Shown here: positions 44,083 to 52,083 of the stretch, piece by piece
Layout: each line of letters opens with the position of its first letter
How positions within the stretch are numbered: position 1 is the first letter of the stretch
Source: Acidovorax sp. DW039
Lineage (GTDB): Bacteria; Pseudomonadota; Gammaproteobacteria; Burkholderiales; Burkholderiaceae_C
DNA length: 64,000 nt
NCBI RefSeq assembly: GCF_037101375.1
Contig: NZ_AP029019.1
Coordinates: forward strand, 2,957,001 to 3,021,000
Reading direction: 5' to 3'
Made by a program: the position numbers and the translations under genes
The notes under the pieces: model-generated
Seen by the model: only the letters and a program-made list of their open reading frames with translations
Databases searched by the model: none
What the model was told of the DNA's origin: nothing

Positions 44083-45229
44083 TCCCACCTGGATGCTGCT
44101 GGGCCTGCCCCTGGCTTTTGTGCTGGGCTGGCTGGCCTCCCGGCTGGATTTGCGGCAACTGCGTGCGGAAAACCGCAGCGCTCCCAAGGCATATTTCAAA
44201 GGCCTGAACTTCCTGCTCAACGAGCAGCAGGACCAGGCCATTGATGCCTTCATTGAAGCCGTCCAGAACGATCCGGATACCTCTGAACTGCACTTTGCCC
44301 TGGGCAACCTTTTCCGTCGCAGAGGCGAATACGACCGGGCTGTTCGGGTGCACGAACACCTGCTGTCACGGGGCGACCTGAGCACGTCTGACCGTGACCG
44401 CGCCCAACACGCGCTGGCGCTGGATTTCCTCAAAGCCGGGCTTCTGGATCGCGCAGAAGACGCACTCAATCGCCTGGAAGACACAGCCTACGAGGCGCAA
44501 GCCCGCCTTGCCCTGCTGGCCATTTATGAGCGCTCTCGCGACTGGGAACACGCTGCAGCCATCGCCAGCAAAATGCACGGCGCCGACCAAGGTGACTTCA
44601 GTACAAGGCAGGCTCATTACCTGTGCGAGCAAGCTCTTGCACTGAGCGCGCAAGGCGACCGACCCGGAGCCAAAGCCCTGCTGGAACAAGCCGTGGCTGC
44701 CGCCCCCGATGCAGCCCGCCCCCGCATCGAGCTGGCTCGGCTTTTTCAACTCATGGGGCAGCATGATGCTGTGCTCAGCACCTTGCGCGCCATGGGCGAG
44801 CGCAACCCCGCTGCCCTGCCCCTGGCATCTGCGCTGATGGTGGAAGCCGCAAACGCATCGTCCAGGCGGGAAGAAGTTCACCAGCTTTTACTGTCTCATT
44901 ACACCCACTCCCCCAGTCTGGATGTTCTTGAAAGCATCGTCGCGCTAGAAAACGCACAGCCTTCATTGCAAGCCACGGCACGCCAGCGCTATGTTCAGCA
45001 TCTGGACAAGGAACGCTCCCTTGTCGCTGCAGCCAAGTGGTTGGCAGAAGAGAAGCTGGAACACGAACAATTCCACCCGCAAATCCAACGGGCGCTGGAC
45101 CATGCCGTCAAGCCCTTGACCCGTTACCGATGCGCTGCCTGCGGCTTTGAAGCACGCCAGCACTTCTGGCAATGCCCCGGCTGCCAGACCTGGGACAGCT
45201 ATCCAGCCCGCCGGGTCGAGGAACTGTGA
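44072..45229 (+). CDS. lapB: Lipopolysaccharide assembly protein LapB
   Basis: 385 residues. An N-terminal membrane helix (about 5-22) is followed by the family segment AYFKGLNFLLNEQQDQAIDA and several TPR repeats. A C-terminal rubredoxin-like knuckle has CAACGF and CPGCQTWDSY. LapB (YciM) guides FtsH to degrade LpxC and so balances LPS with phospholipid. Length and all parts are normal. The next gene starts 11 bp after its stop. Confidence 0.95.
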   Translation: MEFDPTWMLLGLPLAFVLGWLASRLDLRQLRAENRSAPKAYFKGLNFLLNEQQDQAIDAFIEAVQNDPDTSELHFALGNLFRRRGEYDRAVRVHEHLLSRGDLSTSDRDRAQHALALDFLKAGLLDRAEDALNRLEDTAYEAQARLALLAIYERSRDWEHAAAIASKMHGADQGDFSTRQAHYLCEQALALSAQGDRPGAKALLEQAVAAAPDAARPRIELARLFQLMGQHDAVLSTLRAMGERNPAALPLASALMVEAANASSRREEVHQLLLSHYTHSPSLDVLESIVALENAQPSLQATARQRYVQHLDKERSLVAAAKWLAEEKLEHEQFHPQIQRALDHAVKPLTRYRCAACGFEARQHFWQCPGCQTWDSYPARRVEEL

Positions 45230-45240
45230 GACAGCGCCGT

Positions 45241-45570
45241 ATGCCAAGAAACTGGACGCTCCAGCGGTGGCTAGTCGCAGCCCTGTTCGCAGCCTTCAGT
45301 GCACTCCATGCGCATGCAGCCGTAGAAGTCAACCAGGCCAACGAGGCTGAACTCAACAGTATTCTGGGCATCGGTCCGGGGCTGTCAGAAAAAATCCTGA
45401 ACGAACGTGCCCGAGGGCCTTTCAAAGACTGGCAGGACCTGATGCAGCGCGTCAAAGGCATTCGCGCACGCACCGCCTCGAAGTTCTCGGATGGCGGCCT
45501 CACCGTGCAGGGATCCCCTTTTCAAACAAAAGCACCCACAGGCCTGGAAGACGCAACATCTGCGCCGTGA
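45241..45570 (+). CDS. ComEA-like helix-hairpin-helix DNA-binding protein
   Basis: 109 residues. A signal peptide (MPRNWTLQRWLVAALFAAF to about AHA/AVEVN) is followed by the ComEA fold: VNQANEAELNSILGIGPGLS, then ILNERARGPFKDWQDLMQRV. ComEA proteins bind incoming DNA in the periplasm during natural transformation; short stand-alone copies are common and their role is less certain. ATG 45241 lies 11 bp after lapB. The frame before it overlaps lapB. Confidence 0.88.
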   Translation: MPRNWTLQRWLVAALFAAFSALHAHAAVEVNQANEAELNSILGIGPGLSEKILNERARGPFKDWQDLMQRVKGIRARTASKFSDGGLTVQGSPFQTKAPTGLEDATSAP

Positions 45571-45665
45571 ACACCGCAACACAAGCGATGCTCTGGCAAA
45601 AAGGCACAAACACCCCTGCGTGAATAAGGGGTATCAACGGGTCAGCGCCCTAGAATGGGTTGCAC

Positions 45666-48600
45666 ATGCCCCTGATCACCCTCGTCCTCCTTCCCTTCAT
45701 TGGCAGCCTGCTCGCCGCAGTGCTGCCCACCAACGCCCGCAATACCGAGTCCACCCTGGCGGGCCTGATTGCGGTGTTCTGCACTGTTCAGGTTGCCCTG
45801 TACTTTCCAGAGGTAGCTGCGGGCCATATCCCCTCGCAGACTCTGGTCTGGATTCCCCAGTTGGGGCTGAATCTGGTGTTGCGGATGGATGGGTTCGCAT
45901 GGATGTTCTCCATGCTGGTGCTGGGCGTGGGCAGTCTGGTGGTGCTGTATGCCCGCTACTACATGTCGGCGGCAGACCCGGTTCCGCGCTTCTTTTCATT
46001 TTTCCTGGCGTTCATGGGTGCCATGGTCGGGGTAGTGTTGTCGGGCAACCTGATCCAGTTGGCACTGTTCTGGGAGCTGACCAGCCTGTTTTCATTCCTG
46101 CTCATTGGCTACTCGCATCACCGCAAAGATGCCCGGCGTGGCGCGCGCATGGCGCTGACAGTGACGGCAACAGGCGGGCTGTGCATGCTGGCTGGCATGC
46201 TGGTGCTGGGGCACATGGTTGGCAGCTATGAGCTGGAAAAGGTCTTGGCATCGGCCACCAAAGTGCAGGCCCATCCGCTGTACCTGACTGCACTGGTCCT
46301 CATCCTGCTGGGGGCGCTGACGAAGAGCGCCCAGTTTCCTTTCCACTTCTGGTTGCCCCACGCCATGGCCGCGCCCACGCCGGTCTCGGCGTACCTGCAC
46401 TCAGCCACCATGGTGAAAGCGGGGGTGTTTCTGCTGGCACGACTCTGGCCTGTGCTCAGCGGCACCGAGCCCTGGTTCTGGATCGTGGGCGGTGCGGGTC
46501 TCCTCACTCTGCTCATTGGCGGGTATGCCGCCATGTTCCAGAACGACCTCAAGGGCCTGCTGGCCTACTCCACCATCTCGCACCTGGGGCTGATCACGCT
46601 GCTGCTGGGCCTCAACAGTCCTCTGGCGGCCGTGGCGGCGGTGTTTCACATCATGAACCACGCCACCTTCAAGGCGTCTTTGTTCATGGCTGCGGGCCTC
46701 ATCGATCATGAAAGCGGCACCCGGGATATTCGGCGGCTTTCCGGGCTGCGGCGCATGATGCCCATGACCTCCACATTGGCAATGGTGGCCAGCGCTGCAA
46801 TGGCGGGTGTGCCACTGCTCAACGGGTTTCTCTCCAAGGAAATGTTCTTTGCGGAGGCTGTGCTGGTCGATGCCACGCCCTGGCTGCAATGGCTGCTGCC
46901 CGTGGCGGCCACTGTGGCAGGCATGTTCAGTGTGGCCTACTCGCTGCGCTTTACCGTGGATGTTTTCTGGGGCCCCGCTGCCACCGACCTCCCCCACACC
47001 CCGCATGAGCCCCCCCACTGGATGCGGGTGCCTGTGGAGCTGCTGGTGCTGGCCTGCGTGGTGGTGGGCACACTGCCCGCCTGGTCCGTGGGCAGCTACC
47101 TGGCAACCGCTGCCCGACCTGTGGTGGGGGGGGATTTGCCCACGTACAGCCTGGCCATCTGGCACGGGGTCAACAAGCCCCTGATCATGAGCTTGATTGC
47201 CTTGGCTGGAGGCACGGCCCTGTACCTGCTGCTGCGCAACCAGCGCGCACACGGCAGGGTCGATGCTCCCCCGCTGATGCGGCACCTGAGTGGCAAGCAA
47301 CTTTTCGAGAGCTGGCTCACCCGCGTCAGCTGGGCAGGCCGAGGCGCGCGCAGAGCGCTGGGCACGCAGCGGCTGCAATGGCAAATGCTGTGGCTGGTGT
47401 GCGCGGCGGTGGTTGCAAGCACCTGGCCGCTGTGGTTGCGTGGTCTGCACCTGGGGGAGCGGGTCGGGCTCCCCCTGTCACCCACTTTTGCCTTGCTGTG
47501 GATTGCCGGCGGCATCAGTGCGCTGGCAGGCGCCTGGCAAGCCAAGTACCACCGCCTGGCCGCACTGGCACTGCTGGGGGCCACCGGGCTGTGCGTGTGC
47601 ATCACCTTCCTCTGGTTCTCTGCCCCTGATCTCGCGCTGACACAGATCGTGGTGGAGGTAGTCACCACCATCCTCATCCTGCTGGGCCTGCGCTGGCTCC
47701 CCAAGCGCGATGAAAGCCTGCGCCCCCCAGCCAGGGCACAGGGATATCAGACCCGCTTGCGCCGCTGGCGTGACCTGGCGGTAGCGTTGATTGCAGGCGG
47801 GGGCATGGCCCTGCTCTCGCTGGCCATGATGCGCAGGCCCTTCCCTGAAAGCACGTCCACGTTCTTTCTGGAACGCGCACTCACCGAGGGCGGCGGCACC
47901 AATGTGGTCAATGTGATGCTTGTGGACTTCCGTGGCTTTGACACCTTTGGCGAGATCATCGTGCTCGGCATCGTCGCGCTCACGGTCTATGCCCTGCTGC
48001 GGCGCTTCAGGCCTGCCCGCGAGGTGATGGACCTGCCCCCCCAGCAACGCGCCCTGCCTGCCGATGTGGCGACCGACCTTGCACACCCACGCCAGGTGGC
48101 AGATACCGCCATTGGCTACCTGACGGTGCCTGCCGTGCTGGTCCGGCTGCTGCTGCCGTTTGCGACACTGGTCGCTGTCTACCTCTTCATGCGTGGGCAC
48201 AACGAGCCCGGTGGCGGCTTCGTGGCCGGGCTGGTGTTCTCGGTAGCGCTGCTGCTGCAATACATCGTGTCAGGCACCACCTGGGTGGAGGCGCACCTTC
48301 CGCTCTATCCCCGGCGCTGGATTGGCGCAGGCATGCTGGTGGCCTTGGCAACGGGCATCGGCTCGCTGTGGTTTGGCTATCCGTTCCTTACCAGCCACAC
48401 CGCCCACCTGCACCTTCCTTGGGTGGGCGATCTGCACATCGCCAGCGCGTTGTTCTTCGACATCGGCGTATTCACCCTGGTGGTGGGCTCCACGCTGCTC
48501 ATCCTCACGGCCATTGCCCACCAGTCGGTGCGCAGCCACCGTTTTCACCAACGCGCGATGGAGGAGGCCCTCGCACCGGAAGATACCGATACCGCCACAC

Positions 48601-48686
48601 GGCTGAATGCATCTGCCTCCACGGCAACCCCAGCGCAAACAGCCAAACGGCCGCAACAGCCGCAACCACACCAAGGAGCCCAGTGA
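45666..48686 (+). CDS. mnhA: Mrp/Mnh cation:proton antiporter subunit A, with fused subunit B region
   Basis: 1006 residues. The NuoL-like domain (about 1-500) has FWELTSLFSFLLIGY, KSAQFPFHFWLPHAM and AAPTPVSAYLHSATMVKAG, the proton-channel residues. The middle (about 680-800) is MbhD/MbhE-like, with DLALTQIVVEVVTTILILLG. The C-terminus (about 840-960) matches MnhB, with FMRGHNEPGGGFVAGLVF. A and B are therefore one polypeptide, as in Pha/Mnh group 2 systems. The complex exports Na+ or K+ in exchange for protons. ATG 45666 is used; TTG 45660 is the alternative. A TAGAAT at 45651 is a possible -10. Confidence 0.93.
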   Translation: MPLITLVLLPFIGSLLAAVLPTNARNTESTLAGLIAVFCTVQVALYFPEVAAGHIPSQTLVWIPQLGLNLVLRMDGFAWMFSMLVLGVGSLVVLYARYYMSAADPVPRFFSFFLAFMGAMVGVVLSGNLIQLALFWELTSLFSFLLIGYSHHRKDARRGARMALTVTATGGLCMLAGMLVLGHMVGSYELEKVLASATKVQAHPLYLTALVLILLGALTKSAQFPFHFWLPHAMAAPTPVSAYLHSATMVKAGVFLLARLWPVLSGTEPWFWIVGGAGLLTLLIGGYAAMFQNDLKGLLAYSTISHLGLITLLLGLNSPLAAVAAVFHIMNHATFKASLFMAAGLIDHESGTRDIRRLSGLRRMMPMTSTLAMVASAAMAGVPLLNGFLSKEMFFAEAVLVDATPWLQWLLPVAATVAGMFSVAYSLRFTVDVFWGPAATDLPHTPHEPPHWMRVPVELLVLACVVVGTLPAWSVGSYLATAARPVVGGDLPTYSLAIWHGVNKPLIMSLIALAGGTALYLLLRNQRAHGRVDAPPLMRHLSGKQLFESWLTRVSWAGRGARRALGTQRLQWQMLWLVCAAVVASTWPLWLRGLHLGERVGLPLSPTFALLWIAGGISALAGAWQAKYHRLAALALLGATGLCVCITFLWFSAPDLALTQIVVEVVTTILILLGLRWLPKRDESLRPPARAQGYQTRLRRWRDLAVALIAGGGMALLSLAMMRRPFPESTSTFFLERALTEGGGTNVVNVMLVDFRGFDTFGEIIVLGIVALTVYALLRRFRPAREVMDLPPQQRALPADVATDLAHPRQVADTAIGYLTVPAVLVRLLLPFATLVAVYLFMRGHNEPGGGFVAGLVFSVALLLQYIVSGTTWVEAHLPLYPRRWIGAGMLVALATGIGSLWFGYPFLTSHTAHLHLPWVGDLHIASALFFDIGVFTLVVGSTLLILTAIAHQSVRSHRFHQRAMEEALAPEDTDTATRLNASASTATPAQTAKRPQQPQPHQGAQ

Positions 48687-49072
48687 TGGAAATCGTTCTT
48701 GCCCTCGCCATCGGCGTGCTCACAGGCTCGGGCGTGTGGCTGTTGCTGCGCCCCCGTACCTTCCAGGTCATCATGGGCCTGTCGTTGCTGTCGTACGCAG
48801 TCAACCTGTTCATCTTCAGCATGGGCCGCCTGGGCCTTGCGATTGACAAGGAACCCGTGCTGCAACCCGGCCTTCCCCAGGACCTGGCCCACTATGCCGA
48901 CCCCATGCCACAAGCGCTCACGCTGACCGCCATCGTGATCGGTTTTGCGATGACAGCGCTGTTTCTCGTGGTGCTGCTGGCCTCACGCGGTATGACGGGC
49001 ACCGACCATGTAGACGGCACCCGCGCCAAGGATGCGCCAGACTGGCAAGACTCGCACCAGGGAACGCCATGA
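48686..49072 (+). CDS. mnhC: Mrp/Mnh antiporter subunit C
   Basis: 128 residues with three membrane segments, related to NuoK (MGLSLLSYAVNLFIFSMG, ALTLTAIVIGFAMTALFLV). The ATG at 48686 shares its A with the mnhA stop. AAGGAG lies 9 bp upstream. It is an essential small membrane part of the antiporter. Confidence 0.95.
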   Translation: MEIVLALAIGVLTGSGVWLLLRPRTFQVIMGLSLLSYAVNLFIFSMGRLGLAIDKEPVLQPGLPQDLAHYADPMPQALTLTAIVIGFAMTALFLVVLLASRGMTGTDHVDGTRAKDAPDWQDSHQGTP

Positions 49073-50823
49073 GTACGCTGACCGCCTACCTGGCCGCACA
49101 CTGGATGCCGCACCTCATCCTGGCCCCCATCGTTTTACCCTTGCTCACCGCAGGTCTGATGCTGTTGCTGCGTGAGGAAAAGCAGCGGCTCAAAATCCTG
49201 CTCAACCTGGGCTCTACCCTGTTGGGGCTGGTCATCGCAGGTCTGCTGCTGTTTATCACACACAAATCGGGTGTGCCTGGCGGGCTGGGCATCTACCTGC
49301 CGGGCAACTGGCCCGCGCCCTTTGGCATCGTGCTGGCGCTGGATCGGCTCTCGGCCATGATGCTGGTGCTGTGCTCGTGTGTGGCCCTGGCTGCAGCCCT
49401 TTATGCCAGCGCCCGCTGGCACCGGGCCGGGGTGCACTTTCACCCGCTGTTCCAACTGCAGCTCATGGGTCTGGCGGGGGCTTTTCTCACAGCCGACCTG
49501 TTCAATCTCTTCGTTTTCTTCGAGATCATGCTGGCCGCTTCCTACGGGCTGCTGCTGCATGGGTCCGGGCGTCCTCGCGTCGCCGCGGGGCTGCACTACA
49601 TCGCCATCAATCTGGCAGCGTCTTCGCTGTTCCTGATCGGCGTATCCATGCTGTACGGCATCACCGGCACCCTCAACATGGCCGACCTGGCGCGCAGCAT
49701 TGCGGACGTGGCCGCCAGCGACCGCGGCCTGCTGCATGCCGCCTGCGCCATTCTGGGCGTGGCCTTTCTGATCAAGGCGGCGGTCTGGCCCCTGAACTTC
49801 TGGCTGGTTCCCGCCTACAGCGCCGCCACGGCCCCGGTCGGGGCCCTGTTTGCACTCATGACCAAGGTGGGGGTCTACGTGATCCTGCGGCTGTGGACGC
49901 TGCTGTTCAGTGCCGACGCCGGAGCTTCAGCCCAGTTTGGCAGCGCCTGGCTGGTCGCAGGCGGCTTGGTCACGGTGGTGTTTGGTACCGTAGGCATGCT
50001 GGGCTCACAGCGGCTGGGCTATCTGGCGGGCTTTGCGGCCATTGTGTCGTCTGGCACGCTGCTGGCGGCCACGGGGCTGGGGCAAAGCCCTCTGACGGCT
50101 GGGCTGCTGTACTACCTGCTCAGCTCCACACTGGCTGTCAGTGCATTGTTCATGCTGACCGACCTGCTCGAACGCTGGCGCAATGACGGCCTGCATCTGG
50201 CTCCGCACGCCCGCACGGATGACGCCCCCTTCCTTTCGCCAGACCTGGTCCTCCAGGAAAAGTTGAATCTGGACGACAGGGAAGAAGGTCTGGCAGGCGA
50301 AGTTATTCCCGCCGCAGCAGCTTTTCTGGGGCTGTCCTTCATTGCCTGCACGCTGGTCATCACCGGACTGCCCCCGCTGCCCGGGTTCGTGGGCAAGTTC
50401 GCCATGATCCACGCCTTGCTCAACCCCTTGGGCCTGGGCGCGGCCTCCGCAGGGCCCGGGTTGGTGGGTTGGACGGTGATCGCCACCCTGGTCACATCGG
50501 GCCTGCTGGGGCTGGTAGCGCTCACCCGGGCAGGCATTCTGCACTTCTGGTCTGCGCATGACCGGGCAGCCCCCAAGCTCTTGGTGCTGGAAGGCGTACC
50601 CGTGGCAGCCCTGCTGCTGCTGTGCGGAGCACTGGCGTTTCAGGCAGGTTCTGTGCTGCGCTTCACCCAGGCTGCGGCAGACGCCTTGCACCAGCCCAGG
50701 CTGTACATGGATGCCGTGATGTCTGCCCGCCCCGTGCCAGCACCCGCCGCAGCGGGCCCCTCTGCTGCGCCAGCCAGGCCCACGCTGCCTAATGCCCCCT
50801 CCCTGCAGGAGGGGCAGCCATGA
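49069..50823 (+). CDS. mnhD: Mrp/Mnh antiporter subunit D
   Basis: 584 residues with about 14 membrane segments, related to NuoN/NuoM. Key residues are in NLFVFFEIMLAASYGLLLHG, LIKAAVWPLNFWLVPAYSAA and TGLPPLPGFVGKFAMI. It forms the second large ion-moving unit next to MnhA. It overlaps mnhC by 4 bp (ATGA). Confidence 0.95.
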   Translation: MSTLTAYLAAHWMPHLILAPIVLPLLTAGLMLLLREEKQRLKILLNLGSTLLGLVIAGLLLFITHKSGVPGGLGIYLPGNWPAPFGIVLALDRLSAMMLVLCSCVALAAALYASARWHRAGVHFHPLFQLQLMGLAGAFLTADLFNLFVFFEIMLAASYGLLLHGSGRPRVAAGLHYIAINLAASSLFLIGVSMLYGITGTLNMADLARSIADVAASDRGLLHAACAILGVAFLIKAAVWPLNFWLVPAYSAATAPVGALFALMTKVGVYVILRLWTLLFSADAGASAQFGSAWLVAGGLVTVVFGTVGMLGSQRLGYLAGFAAIVSSGTLLAATGLGQSPLTAGLLYYLLSSTLAVSALFMLTDLLERWRNDGLHLAPHARTDDAPFLSPDLVLQEKLNLDDREEGLAGEVIPAAAAFLGLSFIACTLVITGLPPLPGFVGKFAMIHALLNPLGLGAASAGPGLVGWTVIATLVTSGLLGLVALTRAGILHFWSAHDRAAPKLLVLEGVPVAALLLLCGALAFQAGSVLRFTQAAADALHQPRLYMDAVMSARPVPAPAAAGPSAAPARPTLPNAPSLQEGQP

Positions 50824-51323
50824 AGAAGCCCTTGCTGCGCAGGCTCGTGCGTGCCCCCCTTCTCTCGGTGGCCCTTTTAGGCGTGTGGCTGCTGCTGAAC
50901 CGCTCGCTCAGTGCCGGGCACCTGCTGCTGGGCACGCTGCTGGCACTGGCCATTCCCCACGTCACGGCGGGCCTGCGCCCGCTGCCGGTGCGGGTGCGTC
51001 GCCCCGGCGCACTGCTGCGGCTGGCACTCACGGTGATGGCGGACACCGTGCAGTCCAACCTCGCCGTTGCGCGTCTGTTGCTGGCTCCCCATCGGCGGCG
51101 GCACCCCTCGGGGTTTGTACACATCCCGCTGGATGTGCGCGACCCGAACGCGCTGGCGCTGCTGGCCACCATTGTCTGCATCACCCCCGGAACCGCCTGG
51201 GCAGAGCTGGCGCTGGACCGCAGCGTGCTCCTGCTGCATGTGCTGGAACTGGACGATGCCGCCGCCATCACGGCCCATATCAAGCAGCGGTACGAACGCC
51301 CGCTGATGGAGATCTTTGAATGA
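50820..51323 (+). CDS. mnhE: Mrp/Mnh antiporter subunit E
   Basis: 167 residues. The N-terminal membrane part is followed by the family segment VHIPLDVRDPNALALLATIV and CITPGTAWAELALD, and ends in YERPLMEIFE. It overlaps mnhD by 4 bp. Subunit E is peripheral and supports assembly and activity. Confidence 0.94.
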   Translation: MKKPLLRRLVRAPLLSVALLGVWLLLNRSLSAGHLLLGTLLALAIPHVTAGLRPLPVRVRRPGALLRLALTVMADTVQSNLAVARLLLAPHRRRHPSGFVHIPLDVRDPNALALLATIVCITPGTAWAELALDRSVLLLHVLELDDAAAITAHIKQRYERPLMEIFE

Positions 51324-51598
51324 CCCCTGTTCTGCAATGGGCCCTGCCACTGGCCCTCGTCCTGCTGGTGCTGGCCATGGCATGCGCCCTGGTGCGCGTG
51401 CTGAAGGGCCCCTCCGCCCAGGACCGCGTGCTGGCGCTGGACTGCATGGCACTCAACGGCATGCTGCTCATGCTGGTGCTAGGGCTGCTGTATGGCAGCA
51501 AGAATTACTTTGAAGCCGCACTTTTGCTCGCACTGCTGAGCTTTGTGGGCACCATGGCCATGGCCAAATTTCTGCTGCGTGGCGAGGTGATCGAATGA
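51320..51598 (+). CDS. mnhF: Mrp/Mnh antiporter subunit F
   Basis: 92 residues with three membrane segments; VRVLKGPSAQDRVLALD is the family signature. It overlaps mnhE by 4 bp and mnhG by 4 bp. Confidence 0.94.
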   Translation: MTPVLQWALPLALVLLVLAMACALVRVLKGPSAQDRVLALDCMALNGMLLMLVLGLLYGSKNYFEAALLLALLSFVGTMAMAKFLLRGEVIE

Positions 51599-51972
51599 CG
51601 GGTGAAGTCTCGGCGCTGCCCCTGTGGCTGGAGGTGGTGGTAGCCGCCCTGGTGCTGCTGGGCGCTGCATTGGCGCTGCTGGGGTCCTTGGGCTTGCTGC
51701 GCCTGCGCACCTTTTTTGAACGGGTACACACCCCTTCCATCATCGCCACCATGGGGTGCTGGTGCATCATGCACGCCACCGTGCTGTACTTCTCGGTAGC
51801 CAGCGGCGAGGTGGCGTTGCACGCCATCCTCATTGCCCTGTTCGTCGCCATGACGGTGCCCGTATCCACCATCTTCCTCATGCGCGCTGCGCTGTTCAGA
51901 GCCCGGCAAGCGGGGCGCAACGTGCCCCCGAGCCTGAGCACGCCACAGGACAGCCCCCAAAAGAGCATCTGA
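51595..51972 (+). CDS. mnhG: Mrp/Mnh antiporter subunit G
   Basis: 125 residues with three membrane segments; LGSLGLLRLRTFFERVHTPS is the family signature. It is the last gene of the six-gene operon, followed by a family-1 repeat and the convergent oxoprolinase gene. No terminator with a T-run is seen. Confidence 0.94.
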   Translation: MTGEVSALPLWLEVVVAALVLLGAALALLGSLGLLRLRTFFERVHTPSIIATMGCWCIMHATVLYFSVASGEVALHAILIALFVAMTVPVSTIFLMRAALFRARQAGRNVPPSLSTPQDSPQKSI

Positions 51973-52018
51973 CGCGGCGACAGCGCGGGCTGCCTTCACG
52001 CAAATCCTCACACTCCTA

Positions 52019-52080
52019 ATGCTACATTTTCCATAGCTGCTTGCTCTTTATTCATAAGCGCTAGCAGCCATTTCTATTGG
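52019..52080 (+). repeat. Dispersed stem-loop repeat, family 1
   Basis: AATGCTACATTTTCCATAGC begins the element. GCTGCTTGCTCTT and AAGCGCTAGCAGCC pair with two mismatches around ATTCAT, then CATTTCTATTGG follows. The left flank closely matches the crcB-linked copy at 60929. It sits between the convergent mnhG and oxoprolinase genes, 3 bp from the latter's stop. Confidence 0.8.
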
Positions 52081-52083
52081 CAT

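Noticed and set aside
45612..45656. Promoter and hairpin before mnhA (ACCCCT/AGGGGT, TAGAAT)
   Set aside because: The stem is only 6 bp with a 9-base loop and no -35 matches, so it is not listed as a feature.
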